DNA of 13,437 nt from an uncultured Clostridium sp. (GTDB lineage Bacteria > Bacillota > Clostridia > Lachnospirales > Lachnospiraceae). The stretch covers positions 1 to 13,437 of the forward strand of contig URUX01000056.1 of the NCBI GenBank assembly GCA_900551135.1, in the 5' to 3' direction. Positions 7,138 through 12,677 of this stretch are shown here, piece after piece (the stretch's first letter is position 1; the number at the start of each line of letters is the position of its first letter). The notes below the pieces were generated by a model, which worked only from the letters and a program-made list of their open reading frames with translations, searched no databases and had not been told where the DNA came from. A program made the position numbers and the translations under genes.

Positions 7138-8152
7138 TGCCTTTTTCCTCCTTGTTTAAGCGTTCCTGAACCCGCAGCCAGCAGGCAGAACGGTGATTTT
7201 CGCTGATTTCCACATATGGCGGCATCTTCTTTAAACAGATCTTCATACACTGCTCACAGCGAGGAGCGAAGGGACATCCTTCCGGTGGATTCAGCATATC
7301 AACTGGTGTTCCTTCAATTGGAATCAGTCTCTCATAACTCTCTGCGTCTACACGGGGCATGGAGCGAAGAAGACCCTTGGTATACGGATGGGACGGATTG
7401 TAGAAAATATCATCTACGGGTCCCTGTTCCACCATCTTTCCTGCGTACATAACCGATACTTTGTCGCAGATGTCTGCCACAACGCCCAGGTTATGGGTAA
7501 TAAAGATAATACCCATCTTTGTCTTTTTCTGAAGTTCTTTCATTAATTCCAGAATCTGTGCCTGAATGGTAACGTCCAGTGCCGTAGTCGGCTCGTCAGC
7601 AATTAAAAGCTGCGGATGGCAAATCAGTCCCATGGCAATCATAACACGCTGACGCATACCGCCGGAAAATTCATGGGGATACTGCTTCATACGCTTCTCT
7701 ACGTTGTTAATTCCAACTAACTCCATCATTTTCATCGCCTGTTTTTCTGCGTCGGCTTTGGAAATGGATTTGTCATGAGCGCGAAGGGCTTCTACCAACT
7801 GGTTTCCAATGGTGTATACCGGATTTAAACAGGTCATCGGATTCTGGAAAATCATTGCTACCTTACTGCCGCGGAATGAAGTCATTTCATCCTTGGAAAA
7901 TTTCAGAACATCCTGTCCCTCAAAGGTAATAGAACCGCCAATGACTTTGCCCGGAGACTGTAAAAGTCCCATAATGGAGTACGCCTCCACACTTTTACCA
8001 GAACCGGACTCTCCAACTACGCCCATAACCTCACCATAGTTTAAATCATAGGAGATACCGCTTACTGCTTTTACCTCTCCCGCTGGTGTAAAGAAGGAAA
8101 CGTGCAGGTCTTTCACTTCTAATAATTTCTGATTTTCTTTTGCTTCAGACAT
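7127..8152 (-). CDS. oppD: Oligopeptide ABC transporter ATP-binding protein OppD
   Basis: A 341-residue cytoplasmic ATPase that pairs with OppF beneath the OppBC permease. Walker A GESGSGKS (47-54), Q-loop Gln 103, signature FSGGMRQR (162-169), Walker B LLIADEP (182-188) and H-loop His 220 are all present, so both ATPases of the transporter look catalytically competent. The C-terminal domain carries the family's NPSHPYTKGLL segment (252-262) and a cysteine-rich region (C293, C299, C302, C306, C324). The start has AGGAGG 8 nt upstream. It follows oppC by 16 nt and overlaps oppF by 11 nt. The assignment as OppD versus DppD is by gene order and overall resemblance. Confidence 0.95.
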   Translation of the reverse strand: MSEAKENQKLLEVKDLHVSFFTPAGEVKAVSGISYDLNYGEVMGVVGESGSGKSVEAYSIMGLLQSPGKVIGGSITFEGQDVLKFSKDEMTSFRGSKVAMIFQNPMTCLNPVYTIGNQLVEALRAHDKSISKADAEKQAMKMMELVGINNVEKRMKQYPHEFSGGMRQRVMIAMGLICHPQLLIADEPTTALDVTIQAQILELMKELQKKTKMGIIFITHNLGVVADICDKVSVMYAGKMVEQGPVDDIFYNPSHPYTKGLLRSMPRVDAESYERLIPIEGTPVDMLNPPEGCPFAPRCEQCMKICLKKMPPYVEISENHRSACWLRVQERLNKEEKGNES

Positions 8153-8168
8153 TGTTGTCTCCTCCTTT

Positions 8169-9521
8169 CTATTTCTTAAGCTTTGGATCTAATGCGTCTC
8201 TTAAGCCGTCACCAAACAAGTTAAATGCCAGAATCATAATCGATAATACCAGAGCCGGAATAATCAGCCGGTAGGTATAAGTATACATACCGCTCAGTGC
8301 GTCTGTTGCCATAGAGCCTAAACTTGGAAGCGGTGCAGAAACGCCTACGCCCAGGTATGAAAGGAAGGACTCCAGGAAGATTGCAGACGGAATCTGCAGG
8401 CAGGTGGTAACAACAATCTGACCAATACAGTTTGGAAGCAGATGCTTACGGATGATGCGGCCGCCGGAAGCTCCCAGCGCTTTTGCTGCGGTTACATATT
8501 CCTGCTCTTTTAACTGAAGTACCTGGCCACGGATAATACGGCTCATGGTTACCCAGTAAAGCATACCAAATGCAATAAACAGAGAAATCAGGTTTGGACC
8601 TAATACGCCTACAAAAGATTTCAGCGGACCAGAACCGGAGTTTACAAACTCGGTTAAAATTGGTTTTAATGCCGTAGCAATTAAAAGTACAACCAGCATT
8701 TCCGGTACGGAATAAATCAGTTCAACAATACGCTGCATCACAGCATCGACTTTTCCTCCACAGTATCCGGAAATAGAACCATATACTGCGCCAATCAGCA
8801 GTACCAGAATCGCAGCACAGATACCAACAGACATGGAAACCCGGGCTCCATACATAACACGGACTAAAATATCACGTCCATACATGTCTGTACCAAAGAC
8901 ATGCGGAAACACCTTTTCGCCGGCTGCTTTTTTCTCAAGTTCTGCCTGAGAGTATCCAAACAGCTTGCGCTTAATTCCCAGTTCTTTCCGAACTACCTTA
9001 GGATCCACTTCTTCACTGCTCTTTGCACTCTGCGCAGCTACTTTTGCCTGGGCTTTAATCTTTGCCTTTTCTACAGAAGACAGTTTTTCGCCTTTTGCAG
9101 CGGCCTCTTCTTCTGCTTTGGCAATCATTGCATCTACATCTAATACTTCGCTCTGAGTTCTGGCTGCAATTTCTGCATCCAGACGTTTCTGATCTTCCAG
9201 AGCATAATGATAAGGATACAGATTTTCTGCACCTTTGTTAAATTCATCATATCCATAGGGAACCAGATAAGGCCCTACAAATGCAAAGAGGATCAAAAAG
9301 ATTACAACGCCTAATGCGACCATGGCAACTGTATTCTGCTTTAATCTTCTCCATGCATCCTTCCAATAAGATACACTGGCACGTTCCTGAATGAAATCTT
9401 CCCTTTCATTCTGAGTCGCCGGCTCAAAATCTGCCGGCGTCAATGTATTCCAATCCAGCATAGACTCGACATCCGGCTGCAGAGAAACGATGCAGCGTTT
9501 CATCTTTTTTTCTTTCGCCAT
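8169..9521 (-). CDS. oppC: Oligopeptide ABC transporter permease OppC, with a large insertion
   Basis: A 450-residue inner-membrane permease subunit; ordinary OppC proteins are about 300 residues. A roughly 60-residue cytosolic N-terminus leads to TM1 (about 66-87). The next canonical element is FGTDMYGRD (209-217) and YGARVSM, followed by the BPD_transp_1 core. Its EAA loop is EYVTAAKALGASGGRIIRKH (341-360), the contact with the ATPases. Between TM1 and FGTD lies an extra segment (about 93-205) rich in Ala, Lys and Glu, predicted helical and outside the membrane. A second longer-than-usual stretch lies at about 284-310. No frameshift is visible and the core motifs are intact, so I read this as a real, complete gene. 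Its start lies 2 nt after the oppB stop, and its Shine-Dalgarno (GGTGGAG) is inside the last oppB codons, implying translational coupling. Confidence 0.93.
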   Translation of the reverse strand: MAKEKKMKRCIVSLQPDVESMLDWNTLTPADFEPATQNEREDFIQERASVSYWKDAWRRLKQNTVAMVALGVVIFLILFAFVGPYLVPYGYDEFNKGAENLYPYHYALEDQKRLDAEIAARTQSEVLDVDAMIAKAEEEAAAKGEKLSSVEKAKIKAQAKVAAQSAKSSEEVDPKVVRKELGIKRKLFGYSQAELEKKAAGEKVFPHVFGTDMYGRDILVRVMYGARVSMSVGICAAILVLLIGAVYGSISGYCGGKVDAVMQRIVELIYSVPEMLVVLLIATALKPILTEFVNSGSGPLKSFVGVLGPNLISLFIAFGMLYWVTMSRIIRGQVLQLKEQEYVTAAKALGASGGRIIRKHLLPNCIGQIVVTTCLQIPSAIFLESFLSYLGVGVSAPLPSLGSMATDALSGMYTYTYRLIIPALVLSIMILAFNLFGDGLRDALDPKLKK

Positions 9522-9523
9522 GC

Positions 9524-10471
9524 TTATTCTCCACCTTTCGTCAGACTGATTCTAGGATCTGCAAGCTTATACAGCAAGTCAACTACAACATTCATCAGGA
9601 TAATGAAGGTTGCCAAAAAGATTGTAGTACCCATAATAACCGGATAGTCACGGTTCTGAATAGACTGAACAAAGTAACGTCCTAATCCAGGAATTGAGAA
9701 AACGCTCTCTACAACGAAACCGCCGCACAGAGTAAATGCTACCTGCGGTCCCAAATACGTAATAACCGGAATCAAAGCATTTCTAAGTGCATGTTTGAAA
9801 ATAATCTTTCTGTTCTTCAGACCCTTTGCCCTGGCAGTCTTGATATACTCCTGGTTTAAAGAGTCCAGCATAGCGGAACGGGTCTGTCTGGCCGTATAAC
9901 ACATTGGATAAAATCCTAATGCAAAGCAGGGAAGCACATAAGAGCGCCATCCGGCTGCCGGATCAAAAATTGTCGGGAAAATCTTCAGGGACGCAATACC
10001 TCCTGCAAATACAACCAGCAGAATGGATGCGACTACGAAACTTGGGGTTGAAATTCCCAAAGTACAAACAACCCGAAGGACACTGTCTGTTAATTTGCCT
10101 CTCTTAAAAGCAGCCAGACAGCCCAGCGGTACTCCGACTAATACAGCCCAGGCCAGAGCGATGGCGCCGATCTTAGCGGAAACCGGAAACATATCCAAAA
10201 TAATATCCATAACCGCACGGTTTTTCTGCATCTTTAAAGACACGCCGAAATCGCCATGCAGCAGATTTTTCAAATACATTCCCAACTGTACAATGACTGG
10301 TTTATCCAGTCCGTACTTTGCATTGAGAGCATCTATGGTTGCCTGGGAAGGAGTTTTCTCACTCAGCCAGGGACTTCCTGGAATTGCATTCATCAAAAGG
10401 AAGGTAATACAGGTTACTAAAAAAATTGTAACAATTGCCATTCCAAGTCTTTTTGCAAAATATTTGCCCAT
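9524..10471 (-). CDS. oppB: Oligopeptide ABC transporter permease OppB
   Basis: A 315-residue membrane permease that forms the peptide channel with OppC. The KYFAKRLGMAIVTIFLVTC start gives TM1. An extracytoplasmic loop of about 70 residues contains KYGLDKPVIVQL and HGDFGVS. The BPD_transp_1 core follows, with an EAA loop EYIKTARAKGLKNRKIIFKH (208-227) and the conserved VESVFSIPGLGRYFVQSI segment (254-271). Length and topology match OppB/DppB. The Shine-Dalgarno AAGGTG lies 7 nt before the ATG. As first gene of the cluster it directly follows a promoter-like element and the tsf terminator. Confidence 0.95.
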   Translation of the reverse strand: MGKYFAKRLGMAIVTIFLVTCITFLLMNAIPGSPWLSEKTPSQATIDALNAKYGLDKPVIVQLGMYLKNLLHGDFGVSLKMQKNRAVMDIILDMFPVSAKIGAIALAWAVLVGVPLGCLAAFKRGKLTDSVLRVVCTLGISTPSFVVASILLVVFAGGIASLKIFPTIFDPAAGWRSYVLPCFALGFYPMCYTARQTRSAMLDSLNQEYIKTARAKGLKNRKIIFKHALRNALIPVITYLGPQVAFTLCGGFVVESVFSIPGLGRYFVQSIQNRDYPVIMGTTIFLATFIILMNVVVDLLYKLADPRISLTKGGE

Positions 10472-10487
10472 TTTATCACACCTTAAT

Positions 10488-10516
10488 ATTTTATCAGTTC
10501 TTCATATAGCTGTCAG
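10488..10516 (-). promoter_or_regulatory. Probable promoter of the opp cluster
   Basis: On the minus strand, CTGACA (10516-10511, 5 of 6 to the -35 consensus), a 17-bp spacer and TAAAAT (10493-10488, 5 of 6), with a TG one base upstream (extended -10). It is the best match in the 151-bp tsf-oppB gap. The oddity is that it would start transcription at about 10483, at the first bases of the oppB Shine-Dalgarno, giving a leader of only about 12 nt. No good CodY box is visible in the gap. Confidence 0.45.
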
Positions 10517-10560
10517 GCTAATAAAGACATTTGTTTTTGTAGAAAGTACATATTTTGGTC

Positions 10561-10593
10561 AAAAACTGCCCTTGAGAAAAGCTTCTCAAGGGC
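10561..10593 (-). terminator. Intrinsic terminator after tsf
   Basis: A perfect 11-bp stem GCCCTTGAGAA/TTCTCAAGGGC (10593-10583 with 10578-10568) with a GCTT loop, then AGTTTTT (10567-10561) on the minus-strand transcript, about 30 nt after the tsf stop. It marks the end of the rpsB-tsf transcript and separates it from opp. Confidence 0.92.
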
Positions 10594-10622
10594 TTTTCAA
10601 ATTATTTAATCAGGCCGGGAAA

Positions 10623-11558
10623 TTACTGTCCCATCTGCTTTGCAACTTCTGCTGCAAAGTCCTCTTCCTTCTTTTCCATACCTTCGCCAGTCTCAAAACG
10701 TACGAATTTCTTGATTGCAATCTTAGCGCCGTTTGCTTTTGCAACTTCTTCTACGTACTTGCCAACTGTCTGCTTGCCGTCTTCCGCTTTCACGTATACC
10801 TGATCCAGTAAGCAAATTTCCTTTAATTCCTTGTTGATACGGCCCATAACCATGCCTTCGATAATCTTATCGTTTGCATCAGGCTTCTCATTTCTTGCAG
10901 CAACTGCAAGGATTTCTTTTTCTTTTGCAATGTAGTCTGCATCTACTTCGCTTCTGTTGGTGTATACCGGCTTTAACGCTGCAGCCTGCATAGCTACGTT
11001 TCTTGCCATTTCTTTTACAGCGTCATTTACAACGTCAGTCTCAACATCTACTAAAACGCCGATCTTTCCGCCTGCATGAATATAGGAAGCAACAAAACCA
11101 TTCTGCTCCTCAACACGCTCAAATCTTCTGATGTTCATATTTTCGCCGATTACTGCAATCTGAGCAGATAATGCTTCCTTAACAGTCAGTTGCTCGTCTT
11201 TTGCCCACTTCTCAGCAAAGAATGTATCCATGTCTGTTGCGGTGCTGTTTAATGCCTGAGCAGCAACATCTGCAACATAACCTCTGAACACTTCGTTTTT
11301 AGCAACGAAGTCAGTCTCAGCATTAACCTCAACTACAACTGCTTTCTTCTCATCATCACTTACCAGAGTAAATGCGATACCCTCAGCAGCGATTCTGCCA
11401 GCCTTCTTCTGTGCGGAAGCCAGTCCTTTTTCTCTTAAGAACTCAACTGCCTTGTCCATGTCTCCGTCGGTTGCTGCCAGCGCTTTCTTGCAATCCATCA
11501 TACCTGCGCCGGTCATTTCTCTTAACTCTTTTACCATTGCTGCTGTAACTGCTGCCAT
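10623..11558 (-). CDS. tsf: Translation elongation factor Ts
   Basis: A 311-residue guanine-nucleotide exchange factor that recycles EF-Tu from GDP to GTP form. The N-terminal UBA-like domain (about 4-40) contains LREMTGAGMMDCKKAL (12-27). The core carries ETDFVAKN (81-88), the segment that inserts beside the EF-Tu nucleotide site. IHAGGKIGVLV (160-170) and the C-terminal helical region follow. Length is slightly above E. coli EF-Ts (283), normal for Clostridia. The frame is open 26 codons upstream to 11636, but those codons are the arms of a terminator-like hairpin. The ATG at 11558 has GGAGG 9 nt upstream and starts the conserved N-terminus, so I start there. Confidence 0.97.
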   Translation of the reverse strand: MAAVTAAMVKELREMTGAGMMDCKKALAATDGDMDKAVEFLREKGLASAQKKAGRIAAEGIAFTLVSDDEKKAVVVEVNAETDFVAKNEVFRGYVADVAAQALNSTATDMDTFFAEKWAKDEQLTVKEALSAQIAVIGENMNIRRFERVEEQNGFVASYIHAGGKIGVLVDVETDVVNDAVKEMARNVAMQAAALKPVYTNRSEVDADYIAKEKEILAVAARNEKPDANDKIIEGMVMGRINKELKEICLLDQVYVKAEDGKQTVGKYVEEVAKANGAKIAIKKFVRFETGEGMEKKEEDFAAEVAKQMGQ

Positions 11559-11588
11559 GTTCAATTTCCTCCATCTCTGATTATAGTG

Positions 11589-11631
11589 AAAAAGATGCTT
11601 CACCCGTATATTCCAACCGGGCGAAGCATCT
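11589..11631 (-). terminator. Strong terminator-like hairpin between rpsB and tsf
   Basis: On the minus-strand transcript, AGATGCTTC (11631-11623) pairs with GAAGCATCT (11601-11593). A G-U pair and CCCG/CGGG extend this to 14 bp, with an 11-nt loop. A TTTTTC tract (11593-11588) follows. It begins 11 nt after the rpsB stop and ends about 35 nt before tsf. It should partly terminate transcription and so set the tsf:rpsB mRNA ratio. Read-through must be substantial, since I see no good separate tsf promoter. Confidence 0.8.
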
Positions 11632-11642
11632 GCCATTCCAAA

Positions 11643-12386
11643 TTAAGCCTCTACAGTCTCATCTGCTTCGATTTCGCCAGCTACTTCCATGTCTGCAACT
11701 GCCTCGCCCTGGTTTGCTTCAATTACAGCATCAGCCATCTTGGAAACAATTAACTTAACTGCTCTGATAGCATCATCGTTGCCAGGAATTACATAATCCA
11801 ACTCTTCCGGATCACAGTTTGTATCTGCAATACCAATCAGCGGAATACCCAGAGTGTGTGCTTCCTGTACACAAATTCTTTCCTTCTTTGGATCTACTAC
11901 AAAGATTACGTCAGGCAGCTTCTTCATTTCTTTGATACCGCCCAGGTTCTTCTCTAACTTGTCCCATTCTTTCTTTAACTCGATAACTTCCTTCTTTGGA
12001 AGAACATCGAATGTTCCGTCCTCAGCCATGGTCTCGATTTCTTTTAATCTTGCAATTCTGCTCTGGATGGTCTTGAAGTTGGTCAGCATACCGCCTAACC
12101 ATCTCTCGTTTACATAGAACATATTGCATCTCTCAGCCTCAGTCTTGATTGCATCCTGAGCCTGCTTCTTGGTTCCTACAAACAGAACAGTACCGCCGTC
12201 TGCAGCGATGTCTGCTACTGCCTTGTAAGCCTCGTCAACTTTGCCTACAGACTTCTGTAAGTCGATGATGTAGATACCGTTTCTCTCGGTATAGATGTAT
12301 GGAGCCATCTTAGGGTTCCATCTTCTTGTCTGGTGACCGAAGTGTACACCAGCTTCCAGTAACTGTTTCATAGAAATTACGCTCAT
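11643..12386 (-). CDS. rpsB: 30S ribosomal protein S2
   Basis: A 247-residue small-subunit ribosomal protein. The N-terminal signature LLEAGVHFGHQTRRWNPKM (9-27) and the second signature PDVIFVVDPKKERICVQEA (158-176), continuing with IADTNCDPEELDYVIPGNDDA, are clear. The C-terminal 20 residues are an acidic, Glu-rich tail. The frame is open 14 codons upstream to 12428. The ATG at 12386 has GGAGG 7 nt upstream and gives the canonical MSVISMKQLLEAG start, so I use it. The gene has its own strong promoter and a leader of about 115 nt. The usual partner tsf follows after an 84-nt gap. Confidence 0.98.
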   Translation of the reverse strand: MSVISMKQLLEAGVHFGHQTRRWNPKMAPYIYTERNGIYIIDLQKSVGKVDEAYKAVADIAADGGTVLFVGTKKQAQDAIKTEAERCNMFYVNERWLGGMLTNFKTIQSRIARLKEIETMAEDGTFDVLPKKEVIELKKEWDKLEKNLGGIKEMKKLPDVIFVVDPKKERICVQEAHTLGIPLIGIADTNCDPEELDYVIPGNDDAIRAVKLIVSKMADAVIEANQGEAVADMEVAGEIEADETVEA

Positions 12387-12501
12387 GTTTCTACCTCCAT
12401 TTGGTTTTTCCTTCCGCCTGCATCTCATGCTTCCAGGGAGACCCTGTCATTCATACCGGGGCACCTTCCCACAGAATCCGCAGACGTGTTTTTTCGTAAG
12501 C
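12387..12501 (-). promoter_or_regulatory. rpsB mRNA leader, possibly structured
   Basis: This is about 115 nt from the predicted transcription start to the rpsB ATG. Candidate pairings are GTCTGC (12485-12480) with GCAGGC (12421-12416, one G-U), enclosing a CAGGG-TCT-CCCTG hairpin (12446-12434); a GCAT-GAG-ATGC hairpin (12430-12420) competes at its edge. It could be an S2 autoregulatory leader, as known for rpsB in proteobacteria, but I recognise no named family. Confidence 0.4.
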
Positions 12502-12507
12502 TTCTCA

Positions 12508-12536
12508 ACTATAACATAAGTCAACTTACGGTGCAA
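12508..12536 (-). promoter_or_regulatory. Promoter of rpsB (extended -10)
   Basis: On the minus strand, TTGCAC (12536-12531), a 17-bp spacer and TATAGT (12513-12508), preceded by TG one base upstream. Transcription should start near 12501. A-tracts lie immediately upstream of the -35, consistent with an UP-like element. The spacer contains a 12-bp dyad, TAAGTTGACTTA (12528-12517). Confidence 0.75.
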
Positions 12537-12539
12537 GCA

Positions 12540-12577
12540 TTTTTTTGCTGTTTTTCCTGTTTTTTATTGGTTTTTTT
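12540..12577 (-). promoter_or_regulatory. Phased A-tracts upstream of the rpsB promoter
   Basis: On the minus strand there are four runs of A, 7, 5, 6 and 7 nt long (plus-strand T at 12540-12546, 12551-12555, 12560-12565, 12571-12577). Their centres are about 10, 9.5 and 11.5 bp apart, near one helical turn. Such runs bend DNA and can contact the RNA polymerase alpha C-terminal domains as an UP element. The first run is 3 bp from the -35 hexamer. Confidence 0.55.
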
Positions 12578-12580
12578 GCC

Positions 12581-12639
12581 AAAAACAAGTGACAGAGTGT
12601 TCTTTTTCTGTTTTTTATGAAACGACCCCTCTGTCACTT
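12581..12639 (-). terminator. Intrinsic terminator after codY (long loop)
   Basis: AAGTGACAGAG (12639-12629) pairs perfectly with CTCTGTCACTT (12597-12587), an 11-bp stem with an A-rich 31-nt loop, followed by GTTTTT (12586-12581) on the minus-strand transcript. It lies about 38 nt after the codY stop and ends the codY message before the rpsB promoter. Confidence 0.75.
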
Positions 12640-12677
12640 TTGTTTTACGGAAACCATATTTTATCGCAATATGCAGC

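Noticed and set aside
10545..10567. Possible CodY box (T-rich then A-rich dyad) upstream of opp
   Set aside because: About six mismatches to the 15-bp consensus, and it overlaps the U-tract of the tsf terminator. Other candidates in the gap have five or six mismatches.
10023..10811. 262-codon open frame on the plus strand across the oppB start, the gap and the tsf end
   Set aside because: It is antisense to two certain genes and runs through the tsf terminator, with no recognisable domain. It is a shadow of minus-strand codon bias.
11580..11585. TATAAT between the rpsB-tsf hairpin and tsf
   Set aside because: There is no -35 at 16-18 bp and no TG extension, and the start would fall on the Shine-Dalgarno. 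Probably chance in an AT-rich gap.
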